From Porphyra umbilicalis (taxonomy: Eukaryota > Rhodophyta > Bangiophyceae > Bangiales > Bangiaceae), in NCBI GenBank assembly GCA_002049455.2, contig KV918935.1:62001-126000 (forward strand): 64,000 bases of DNA, read 5' to 3'. The stretch's first letter is position 1. The number at the start of each line of letters is the position of its first letter. Positions 55,301 to 64,000 of this stretch are shown here, piece after piece. The position numbers and the translations under genes were made by a program. The notes under the pieces are model-generated. The model made no database searches and was not told where the DNA came from. It saw only the letters and a program-made list of their open reading frames with translations.

Positions 55301-58300
55301 CAACACGGCCACCACCAGGCCGGTCTTCGTCTTCGCCATCTTGACCGCCGCGCGCATCACGACTCCCGCCACCCACACTTCCACCTTGACCGCCGCGGCC
55401 GCCATCGCGGCCAACACCAGACCGACTACGACGACCGCGTGCGTGTTCTTCTTGACCGCCACTCTGAACACCGTCAACACTGCCACCACCAGGCGGGTCT
55501 CCGTCTCGAGGACCTCAACCGCCACCTCCACCTTGAACGGTACGGCCGCCATTTCAACGAACATAATACCGACCACGACCACGACGTGCTTGTCCATCAC
55601 CAGCGCCACTCTGTCCATCGTCAACACGGCCACCACCAGGCCGGTCTTCGTCTTGGCCATCTTGACCGCCGCGTGCACCACGACGCCCGCCACCCACACT
55701 TCCACCTTGACCGCCACGGCCGCCAACGCGGCCAACACAAGACCTACCGCGACCACCACGTGCTTGCTCATCTTGACCTCCACTCTGACCACCGCCAACA
55801 CTGCCACCACCAGGCGGGTCTTCGTCTTGAGGACCTCGACCGCCGCGTGAACCACGACGCCCGCCACCTGCATCTCCAGCTTGACCGACACGGCCACGAT
55901 CGTGGCCAACATCAGACCTACGGCGACCACCGGATGCGTGTCCATGTTGACCGCCACCCTGCCCACCGCCGACACTTCCACCACCACAAGTGTCTTGTTG
56001 TTGAATTGCTTGAACACCGCCTGCACCACGACGCCCACCACCTGCACCACCCCCTGGACCGACACGGCCACCATCGCAGCCAGCGTAAGACCGACCTCGA
56101 TCACCGCGTCCTTGTTGGTCATGACCGCCACTCTGCTCATCGCCAATACAGCCACTACCAGGCGCGTCTTCGTCTTGCGCATTTTGACCGCCGCGTTCAC
56201 CATGACGCCCACCACCTGTGCCGTATGTGCGGCTGCTAGCGGCTCCAGCGGCACTGCCGCCACTCGAACGGCTACGGGCACATCTGCCAGAGCTGTCGGA
56301 TCGTCTGCTTGTCTTTGCGGCACGCGCCTCTCCTGGTCCTTGGTCGTCGTCGTCTTCGCTGTCACCGCGGTCGTTCATTTGCTGGTCGCTGCAAGTGTTC
56401 CAACCACCGTCGGCACTGCTGCCTGCATCCGCACCAAATCCGCTCATAAACGCTTCTGCTTCCTGCTCTTCCTTGCGCTCTTCATGTGAGGGGTGGTGCG
56501 CCACGAGTAGGCGCCGCAATAGGTGGCGAAACTCGTCCGGGAAGTGCGCTATCCGCCAGTCCGAGGAGTTGGCGTCCAGCAGCGCCCTTTGGGTGGCGTC
56601 ATCGGGCGCCCCAATCAGAGCAGCTACGAAAGCTAGAAGGTTGTCGGCAGTCTCGTGCGTAAAGCTCCGCCTGGGTGCCACGACACTGACTGGAAGCATC
56701 ATCTTCAAGTTATTCTCGATGTGACCCAGCTCGTTCTTCTTGATAGAGTACGTGTCCGCTACTGTAGAGGCAAGCATCTTGAACAGGCCGTTCAGCACGC
56801 GGTCGTTCCAGCCGCCGTCGCCCGTACCGACACCCGATGTGTCAATGACGATCACGTTTCCCTCGGACGACGCCGGCACACCCGGGGAGTCTGTCTCACA
56901 CCTCATGTACTTGACCAACAGCGGTAACACTTTGTGGAGGTCCCGAACGACCCCACCATAACACACACGGCCAGTGCGCACGGGCATCACGGACACACCA
57001 CCACTTAGTACCATGCCGTCCTTGATTGCCTTGCCTTCGAGGCGTACTTCCCACGACAGACCGGCCGCCGCTCCAACGAGGGCGTCCGCTGTCATTGAAG
57101 AGAGCAGCCGCAAGCCTCCATGAGACCGGGAGGTGACCGACCGCGAGAGGAACCAGAAAAAGACTCCGTCCACAATCCTCAGCGTCAAAGCGCTCCTGCC
57201 CCTGATCGACTGCGCGTCACCATGCGACAGCTCCACCCGGCGCTCGGCATTGCGGGGAATGAGCCAAGGCAGCTCACTATACCCCGTTTTGGGGTTCTCG
57301 TGCGCGCCAGAGTCGGAATCTCTGGCTGCAGCACCCTCCGGGTCGACCGCGAGCCGTATCCGGGGGTAGGTTGCGCCGCGTTGCCGCTTTGACGGCGGGC
57401 CCGGAGACGGTGACCGCGGAACGCCTCGTAGGTGGAGGCGGGGACGGCAAGATGGTGGCAGAGCGGGTCGCTCAGATGGCGTGTCCACCAGCCGAGACGA
57501 CGGACGGTGCGCCTGGCGGCACGCTCCGTCGCACGCGTGCGACGAGAGGCCTTGGCGCAGAAATCGGGCCGCCTGCGCGACAGTGCCACCTCCTTGCAGA
57601 ATGTTTACAGCTCCCAACATCGTCGAATCGAGGCCCGCCACGTGTCCACATCCCGATGAGCAGCCCCGCATAATCTCAAGGCGCTTAGTGTCAGGCACGA
57701 AGCCCGGGCCAGCGAATTCGAGCGCAGCTAGCGCCATATTCAGCAGCCCAGATGACAGCCCGCCAACGGAGCCAATAAGCGTGCCGCGAGCCCCTTGGAT
57801 GACGGACACAAACGCAGAGTGAACCGCCTGTGCAACGAGGCCCGACCCAATAGCCTGCTGAGTCTGTGCCGACGCCGGTGCCGACAGCAGTTGCCCAGGT
57901 TGCCTAGTGGGCCGCACACGCTCCGTCTGCCCGCCAGACGCCGCGACGGCTGCCATCTGCCCGCCAGACGCCGCGACGGCAGCAAGGGGGCGTGGAAGAT
58001 AGTTCGGGCCTGACCAGCCGCCGTCCGAGCCGCGCCGCAATGAATCAAACACGCGGGGCCCATCGTCGCCCTGCCGATGCGCTTGCAGGGCTCCATCCAG
58101 CCGTGAGCTTTGCAAGGCGTCGGCCGCCGCTGCAGCGGCTTGAGCGATCCGCAGCGCCTCAGCCGCCAGTCGTGCCGCGTTAGCTTGGGCCCCACCGAAA
58201 CGGCGCCGCTGACCGCGCGCATAGTTGACACCGCGCCCCGAAACCTCGTCAGATACGCTCATTGGGACGTCGTCGCCGTTGGGACTCGGCGGACTACCGT

Positions 58301-58310
58301 GTTTTGACAT
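52366..58310 (-). CDS. JmjC-domain protein with RGG-like repeats and unknown N-terminus
   Basis: Begins at the ATG ending at 58310 (MSKHGSPPSP). The first 650 residues or so are unrecognised, with CSSGCGH and HACDGAC cysteine motifs and SPGPPSKRQRG, ending in an acidic DSEDDDD stretch. About ten 58-residue Gly/Arg/Asp/Gln-rich repeats follow. The C-terminal part holds a JmjC domain (53049-53441) of KDM4/KDM5 type. The N-terminal and JmjC parts lie in exactly the same frame across the repeats, arguing for one gene of about 1,950 residues. Two in-frame TGA triplets (55554-55556, 55515-55517) in one repeat break it unless spliced out. The last, Cys-rich segment (CRRCG...CSVCPACIEQL...CCWRCA, to 52366) is in a neighbouring frame after a one-base shift near 52.68 kb. 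Expected role: nuclear 2-oxoglutarate/Fe(II) demethylase or hydroxylase acting on chromatin. Confidence 0.55.
53049..53441 (-). other. JmjC catalytic core
   Basis: Starts INTSLLYMGS. The iron ligands are visible: His (53388-53390) and Glu (53382-53384) in FSWHVEDH, and the second His (53109-53111) in GVPHSRFNAG, preceded by AGDFVVTGY. The 2-oxoglutarate-binding Lys expected after the sheet is present in GASKFWIF. The position usually Asn in KDM4 (SINYL) is Ser here (SVSYL). The match to KDM4/KDM5-type JmjC domains is clear along its whole length, and the metal triad predicts an active dioxygenase. Confidence 0.85.
54480..56235 (-). repeat. Coding tandem repeats, about 174-bp unit
   Basis: About ten units of roughly 174 bp (58 codons), marked by GCCACCACCAGG(C/G)GGTCTTCGTCTT at about 55311, 55489, 55630, 55804 and 56150, with diverged units near 54748, 54920 and 55980. 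One unit is short by a multiple of three. A longer block is duplicated as a higher-order repeat at about 54497-54660 and 55056-55205. In the JmjC-gene frame the units read GGGRG, DEDRPGGG and QARRGRGR-type sequence, disordered and RGG-like. Confidence 0.75.
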
Positions 58311-58438
58311 ACCGGGAGCGGCCTCACCGTCTCCGCAAGCGGTTTCATCACGCGGCGGGATCTTTTCTTGCAGGGCTGTGGCCGTAATATTTCAACGTCG
58401 ATCGAGCAGACAGTTCGAAGGGGTGGGCCGCCACACAG

Positions 58439-58860
58439 CCGGCCTCCCCGAAGGTGGCCGACTCAGATTTGCACCGTGGCCGCCTGTCCAGAGGCGGCCC
58501 AAACAGTGTCCTGGGGCCGCCTCACCAAAGAGGCGGCCCTCTCGCGCCGCCGGCGGGCGCCCTCACAAAAGAGGCGCCCACGCAGACGGCGTGGATACGC
58601 GGCCCTGCCCAGAAGAGGGGCCGGCCGCGATCCAGCCGGCCTCCCCGAAGGTGGCCGACACAGGTTTGCACCGGGGCCGCCTGTCCAGAGGCGGCCCAAA
58701 CAGTTTCCTGGGGCCGCCCAACCAAAGAGGCGGCCCTCTTGCACCACCGGCGGGCGCTTTCACAAAAGGGGCGCCCACGCCGACGGCGTGGATACGCGGC
58801 CCTGCCCAGCAGAGGAGCGCGCCGCGATCCAGGCGGCCTCCCCGAAGGTGGCCGACTTAT
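58439..58860. repeat. 197-bp tandem repeat packed with hairpins, 2.1 copies
   Basis: Units start at 58439, 58636 and 58833 (CGGCCTCCCCGAAGGTGGCC). Each full unit contains several strong stem-loops: GGCCGCC-loop-GGCGGCC, GGCCGCCTC-loop-GAGGCGGCC, a GGGCGCC-type stem and CCACGC-loop-GCGTGG. It lies about 130 bp upstream of the start of the JmjC gene, in the space between divergent genes, so a promoter, insulator or transposon-subterminal role is possible. Confidence 0.75.
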
Positions 58861-59873
58861 GATATAGGTCCGTACCGCACTGGGGGTAAGTGAATATCAC
58901 GCGTTGGAAGGCAAGGTGGCTGTCACAAGTGTCAGCCTCTCTATGTGAACGTGGTGGTGGGGGGGCAAGCGGATGTGGATCGGGGTGCGTCAAACGGAAA
59001 AGAATGACAAACCAGCGCGTGGGAGCGTGGGGGGTGGAGAAAGGAGTGGTGAAGATGAAGAGGGGCGGGCGACGTCGACGACACGAGGGCATGCATCGGG
59101 CGCCGCGCGCGCACAGCTCGATGAGCACCTCGTCCAAACCTATCCCCTGCTGCCCGCACGCACAGAGAACTGGCGCGGTCCTCCACACCCGTGTGCCACT
59201 GGCGCCCCCTCCCTGCAACGCTCCCCAGCGGCGACCCCTCAAGTGTGTGGCGCCGCGAGGTTCGGCCAAGGCGTGGAGGGCGGCGGCCACCAAATGGAGC
59301 TCACTCGTCCGCCACCATCAAGCAACCGGATTGCGCGATATCTCCGAATGGAATTAATAATCAGCAACTTGCCATTCTCGTGAGGAACTACCTCAGGTAC
59401 TTCGAGTACACATACCGCCCAGGCGCGAGAAGTGGGGGTCAGTGTCTGGTAACCTCTGGTGCTGTCGTCAGCAGTCTGACCGTAACTCTAGGCGCGGCAT
59501 CAATCTGCAGGACTGTGCCGCACTCTGCATGCACCATTGGTCTCTAATAATCGTACTTTTTCCAGGGCGACAGTATGTGGCTGGGCTTTTGAGCAAGCGG
59601 TGGTCTCACATGAGATCCGTCGTCTCCCGGATACGTATGAGGTGCGTGCGGGCGGAGATTGCCCGGCACACAAGCTGATAGAGCGCGGCGTTCGGCGCAG
59701 CGCACCGCGCAGTGCATGCTCTAGGGACTGACGTATGAACTGACGTATGCGCGAGACGTGGACATGTTGTTACGCTCGGCTCTAAAGAACGATCGGCCTG
59801 GGTCAGTCTGTCACCTGCGTCTGATTTGGACTGATGACAGATCGCAGTCATCCCCTTGGGTGCGGGCGCTGCG
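58861..59873. other. Divergent intergenic region
   Basis: Between the JmjC gene (leftward) and the family X gene (rightward). Short overlapping frames on both strands have no domain. Promoters for both genes should lie here and in the hairpin repeats, but no TATA box stands out. Confidence 0.35.
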
Positions 59874-60949
59874 ATGGCTGAAAGTGACGCTGAAGACCAC
59901 AACGGCGCCCCGCAGGGCTCACCGGGTCCGAACTCGCCTGCCGTCGACGCCGCCCTTTTCTTGAGTGTGTGGAACGCTCACGGGGTACGTGCTACCGTGG
60001 TGTTGAAAACGAGCGTGGTGCTCGTGTGTACGTTGCTCTGGTGCCGCTTTATTCTACCTCTTGTAGATCTACGCCCACACACGACCCAACATCAATGCTC
60101 GACGATGGCCGCTTGTGCGCATCTCCGTACGTCCGCCTCGCCCCGTGTACGCTTGTTTTTACCAATGGATATCACCTCCGGCAGGATGAAGTGAGCAGCC
60201 TGTTTATCAGGTATGGCCAAGCCATGCTCAAGAAGATACGCAATGGGTCCGTGAACCCTGGTACGAATGGCAGCGCAGCGGACTCGCCTGAACATGACTG
60301 CCTGTCATGGCTCGCGCCCACTGGGCAGCTGGAAGGCCCCAATCGAGACTGCACTCGCCCCCTCCGTGCTGTTGTGAACAAGGCGAATGAGAAATGTGTC
60401 GGAAAGATTGATTACGGTGCGAGTGGATGGTCCCAGAAACGGCGTGAAGTGAGAGCTGCGTTAAGGAAGGGCCTACGTAATCGATGCAATCGACGACGCG
60501 CCTCAGCAAGACTGTTGGCCTATCGTATCCTGGGGGTTTACTTGGACGCTGATGTCAAAGAGGCCACATTGGAACGTGTTGTTCTGGCCGGCAGTGTGAA
60601 TGACACTGCTCAAGCAGCGGTGCCGGCGGCCCTCGGTAGCGCAAGCAGCATTGGGTACCGCCTGAAACTGCAGGACGGTGACCAGGAAATGGAGCGACCT
60701 CTGGACTTGAATGGAGCAGCCGCGTCCATCGTAGGAGAGCTCCTGTTGTTGGACCCGAGCGAGGTGTGGACCTCGGTTCGTGAAGGCGCCGCGGCTTGCT
60801 TGAAGAAGTATGTGGATGACGCGGAGTATCCCAAGTTCTTACGCCCGGAGAGCGCTGAGGCACGCAAGAGCGTCGTTCGCTGCATGCGCGACGATCTCAA
60901 AGACCGGAAGGCCGGTGACATCAATCTATCTGATGAGGACTCAGACTGA
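59874..60949 (+). CDS. Family X protein, better-preserved copy
   Basis: The long exon is open to 60949 and is read from about 60100. A likely first exon starts at the ATG at 59874 (MAESDAEDHNGAPQGSPGPN) and ends at a GTACGT donor at about 59984; the exact acceptor is not settled. The protein is about 300 residues or more. Conserved blocks shared with 21505-22344: IRYGQAMLKKI, ADSPEHDCLSWLA, RNRCNRRRASARLLAYRIL, LDLNGAAASIVGELLLLD, SEVWTSVREGAAACLKKYV, VRCMRDDLKDRKAGDINLSDEDSD. No known domain. The Arg-rich CNRRR cluster and acidic tail suggest a nucleic-acid-associated nuclear protein. About 50% identity between copies with the reading frame kept suggests past selection. Confidence 0.55.
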
Positions 60950-62154
60950 TGGTTGGTTACGATGCCACACGCTGCGTGGGGCCCACGGTATAATGTTCCA
61001 TGAGGGTGTTCTTGCCACGTGAACGGAGATACAACCGTCCCGCTGGTCCGCTTTGACGAGGGTACAGAGAGAACTGTCTGGAGAGCCCTGTACCACATGC
61101 CCCTCGGTGGGCAAGTTGAGCACGCACCCGTTGTTGTTCTCTATTTTTATCAATAGTACTCTTTATTGTTTCTCTGTGTCATATAATTTTTGTTTCTGCT
61201 GGCAATCCCGACAAAAATGGCAGGAGGTGATCGTGCCATACATTGTATGGGAGGATCCTGTAGCTTTGCGTGAAGATCTCTCTGGGAGGTTTGCTGCTCG
61301 TAATTCTGAGCGTCTTTCTCTGGGACCGTGCTCTGAAAAATAGCGAGGAACATCTCCGTAAAAGACCGGGAGACAGTGTTGCGCAATAGGCAGAGGAACG
61401 CTCGCGTGAGCATCTTGCATGTGCAGCTGTAGCGGAAGAACACAAGATTGTGTATGGGCTTGACCTGCACAAAATGCGACGTCCTCTTTGGAAAACTATC
61501 CTCCGGATGCGCATGCGAGCTTCTTCTGGCATCGTGCCCCGTGCAGCTCCCAAAGAAGGATTGAGTCAGGACGCTGGTATCTTTTGCTACAATCTCCCTT
61601 GAAATGTTTCCTGGAGCAACGCTGCCGTAGTCTTGTACACGAGTTGACGCCAGTCCGTGCACCTTTTCGGAGGTGCAGTCCTGCAAATAAACTGGTGGAT
61701 GTGTCAGGACTCTATCTCACCGACTATCGTGGGGACCGTTCCGGGACAGTTTCTAGGATAATCCTGGAAGAAGGATCAGGATGATCCAAGAGTCTGACCA
61801 GGAGAATTTCAGGTCCTGTCTCCGGAACTTTCTTTCCGGGGCGAGAAAGAAAAACATCAAAGATATGTCAAAACCTTTCTCCAAGATTTTCCTGCGAACA
61901 GTCCCCCATCCAGTTCAAAAGATGCTTCCTTATTTATATTGGAATATTTTTCACGAGAAAGAATCTGGAACTTCATGTCAACACACGGTGCTCCGCTCCA
62001 TCATCTATGCTGAGTTCACATGAGCGTTTTCTCACGTTGAGACAATCCGTACTGATGTGGGCGTTTTGGGATATCTCCTTGGTCTGGTGCGGTGCGGCTT
62101 GGCCGACCCATGTTTTTTGTCTGCGCATGCATTGCAAGTGTATCGTTAGCGGGT
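60950..62154. other. Downstream region with a decayed coding remnant
   Basis: On the + strand 61195-61345 encodes a normal-looking stretch (QEVIVPYIVWEDPVALRED, RFAARNSERLSL). Then, in another frame, about 61335-61590 gives ALKNSEEHLRKRPGD and AEEHKIVYGLDLHKMRRPLW, with a stop between. This looks like the remains of further exons or a separate small gene, possibly belonging to family X. From 61650 the DNA is AT-rich with GGATAATCCT, GGATCAGGATGATCC and similar words, and nothing coding. Confidence 0.35.
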
Positions 62155-64000
62155 ATGGACGCACTTCTTTCTGCCAGCGGTGTCGATCCAGATGTGGATG
62201 ATGTTATTTCTGGTCTTTCGCTGGCCCGGTCGGCCGCCCACCTCGGGTGCGTTACCTCGTCGAACGACGGCTTTCTTGCTTGGGTCGTTTGCCTAGTCGA
62301 TTTTATCGCCGGGCTTGAGCCACGCGCCGCCACCCACTTGTGGGCTGCTCGGCGTGCGTTCCAGTCGCTTTTGGTGCCAGCCAGCGTGGGAAAGAGTGAC
62401 AACGACTCGGCCGCTCTGCTTGAGCTGGTCGAGCTAGCGGACTTGGTCGACATCTGCGGGCAAGGCAACCGCGCCATACCCTTCACGCGTGACCTCGTGG
62501 CCCGCTTCTATAGCAAGAGTGTCACGCAGGGTAGTTTTTTTTCGAGATGTGAGAATGACACCCGCGCACTTTGATGAGCTGGTTACCTTAACGACCCCAC
62601 ACCTCCCTTCCTCCTTTCGCGGTCCAAAGACCATGCCCCCTGCACATCGCATATTTGCCGTCTTGTTTTGGCTCGCGCAGGGTGGCAAGCAGCGTGTGAT
62701 CGCTCGTGCTGTCGATGTCGCTGAGTCAACCTTTGGGAAGCACTGTGCGCCTGTCATTCACGCCATGCTCGCGGGCCTGCCCAAGCCGGTGTGGCCAGGC
62801 TGTGCGGATCGGCGAGTGATCTCTCAGGACTTGGCCCAGCTTACTGGCGGTAACGCGGTTGGCTGGAGGGGGCTGTACGTTTCATCTTGTCTATGTACTT
62901 GTCTATATCTTGTTTTCGCGACCACATACCGATGGCCGTGTGACCTTAGCTGTGTACCATTCGATGCGAACGATGGGCAATGTCACGAGATGCCACGCGA
63001 TGGCATCCACTGTACCGCTCCCGTATTTCCTCCAACGTTTATCAGGATGAAGCGTTGACCTTCGTCTCGAGTCTGTCAGTCGTTGTTATCTATCATGTAT
63101 GCGCTTCACTATTCCGGAAAGCGCCGTACTCTCATTCGCTACGTTTGCTGTTCGAACATTCGGTTCCTTCGTTTCGATGTAGTGTTGGCGCAGTGGATGG
63201 CTGCCTGACTCCTATTCTTACTCGATATGGCGAGCACCAAGAGGACTTCACGGACCGCAAGGCGCAATCCTCCTTGCTTATGATACCTATCTCCGACACC
63301 CGGCGGTTCCGGTATTTCGTGGGCGGCTTCCCTGGCTCTCGCGGCGACTCTCTCGCATTCCGAGGTTCTTCCTGGTACACAACCGCAGAGGATCCATTTC
63401 TTCAGTCGTGCATCCTGACCCTCGACGAGTTCATTTTGGGAAATGCGGGCTTTGCGCTCACACCATTTCTCGTACGTTGACGCGTTGGTGACGCCTCTCT
63501 CGTGATTGCTTAGACGGGGACCGGATGCAGTGACACCGACGAGTGCCTGAGGGGCACAAACGGGGTGGTCTCTGAGGGGCAGATGGGCGGACTGCGCGCC
63601 TCCGTCCGCATTATGTCTCGCTGGACAGCAGGTATTTGTCGCTGACCACCTCTCTGTGCCATCGCCCAACTTATTTTTACCGACCGCGCAGATTATACCA
63701 TTCAGAGAAGTCGACATCTCAGGCCCCAATGCTGTGCCTATGCGTCGATTCAACCACCTTCACGCGAAGATGAGGATGGTTATTGAGAACTGCTTCGGGC
63801 GCCTGAAAGGCAGATGGAGTGAGCTTTGGTTTGTTGCCGCACATCCGGTGCTTGCCGCAGCCGTGCAGGATGTCAGCGTGGCTCTCCAAAAAATATTGGA
63901 GGCCAGGAATGGTGGGTACGAGGAGGCGTGGGATGAAGATGAGGCGAGCCATGACCCTCCCGGCGCCGAGGTTGGGGTGGACTTCGCACTGCGCACGGCG
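62155..64000 (+). CDS. PIF/Harbinger transposase (DDE_Tnp_4 type), partial
   Basis: Starts at the ATG at 62155 (MDALLSASGVDPDVDD) and runs off the window. Exons: 62155-62874, 63183-63471 and 63692-64000. Both introns (62875-63182, 63472-63691) start GTACGT, end in AG and keep the phase. Exon 1 holds the helical N-terminal region (MTPAHFDELVTL, HRIFAVLFWLAQGGKQRVIAR). Exon 2 has the first catalytic Asp (VGAVDGCLTPI) and DFTDRKAQSS, FRYFVGGFPGSRGDS; exon 3 has HAKMRMVIENCFGRLKGRW with the catalytic Glu. Two faults: the second Asp of the usual LGDSGY is Asn (LGNAGFAL), and a run of eight T at about 62535-62542 carries one T too many for the frame. It would bind terminal repeats and cut at TWA sites if intact; as it stands it is probably inactive. 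Confidence 0.85.

Larger units (their letters stand above)
48943..60949. mobile_element. Candidate large CACTA-like transposon with cargo
   Basis: The span includes the CACTA-like transposase (+), the JmjC-repeat gene (-) and the family X gene (+), with AT-rich, repeat-word-rich DNA outside both ends (about 48.0-48.5 and 61.2-61.9 kb). Coordinates given are the coding limits only; the true ends, target duplication and terminal inverted repeats were not found. The family X gene also occurs next to repeat-word-rich DNA at 20.2-22.4 kb, which supports mobility of at least that part. Alternatively, these are three unrelated neighbours. Confidence 0.35.

Noticed and set aside
54312-56239. Plus-strand Thr-rich (54312-55850) and His/Asp-rich (54791-56239) ORFs
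   Set aside because: They are shadows of the 174-bp repeat; neither continues into unique protein sequence.
54251-56365. Minus-strand Val/Ala-rich frame through the same repeats
   Set aside because: Hydrophobic and regular, but offset from the frame that joins the N-terminal region and the JmjC domain.
52366-58310. JmjC gene as an ordinary host KDM4/KDM5 orthologue
   Set aside because: No JmjN, PHD or Tudor domain is visible upstream, and the N-terminal region and repeats are unlike these families; only the catalytic core and perhaps the Cys-rich tail match.
47996-62000. Canonical CACTA termini for the large candidate element
   Set aside because: No CACTA...TAGTG inverted repeats could be found at either side, so no precise element borders are claimed.

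Overview
This looks like nuclear DNA of a GC-rich, intron-poor eukaryote, most likely an alga or other protist. A bangiophyte red alga would fit, but nothing here proves the lineage. The evidence is GT-AG introns, a TATA box, LTR retrotransposons, MITEs, eukaryotic DDE transposases and a JmjC domain, with no bacterial operons or ribosome-binding sites. Most of the window is transposable-element DNA. Only two genes look like ordinary host genes: a small secreted protein (4833-5312, +) and a single-pass membrane protein (6271-7713, -).

Layout. 1-4.5 kb: very GC-rich DNA without a supportable gene, several perfect palindromes and a fold-back MITE. 4.8-7.7 kb: the two host genes, with a TATA box and a TA-flanked MITE between them. 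8.2-10.8 kb: dispersed repeats. 10.8-14.0 kb: a decayed DNA transposon encoding a DDE transposase with a PCxWC zinc motif. 14.3-21.2 kb: dispersed and inverted repeats, a cluster of ATGATTATAATCAT palindromes and a 96-bp minisatellite. 21.5-22.4 kb: a gene fragment (family X) with a better copy at 59.9-60.9 kb. 22.76-38.59 kb: a chromodomain-bearing Gypsy element with target-site duplication GACCG; its gag region is split by a complete-length Copia element (25.02-30.26 kb, duplication CTCAT). 38.6-43.3 kb: tandem repeats, a second copy of the 14.3-kb repeat and a non-autonomous hAT element. 43.7-47.2 kb: a GC-rich block between inverted hairpin repeats. 48.9-60.9 kb: a CACTA-like (CMC) transposase (+), then a very long gene on the other strand fusing an unknown N-terminal region, about ten RGG-like repeats and a JmjC dioxygenase domain, then the family X gene (+). 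62.2-64.0 kb: a PIF/Harbinger transposase with two introns, running off the window.

The most interesting segment is 48.9-60.9 kb. A CACTA-like transposase, a JmjC (2-oxoglutarate/Fe(II)) protein and the family X gene lie side by side and may be cargo of one large transposon. This would parallel the known association of TET/JBP dioxygenases with KDZ transposons in fungi. The ends of such an element could not be found, so this stays a hypothesis. Both retroelements are fossils and are described only as such.
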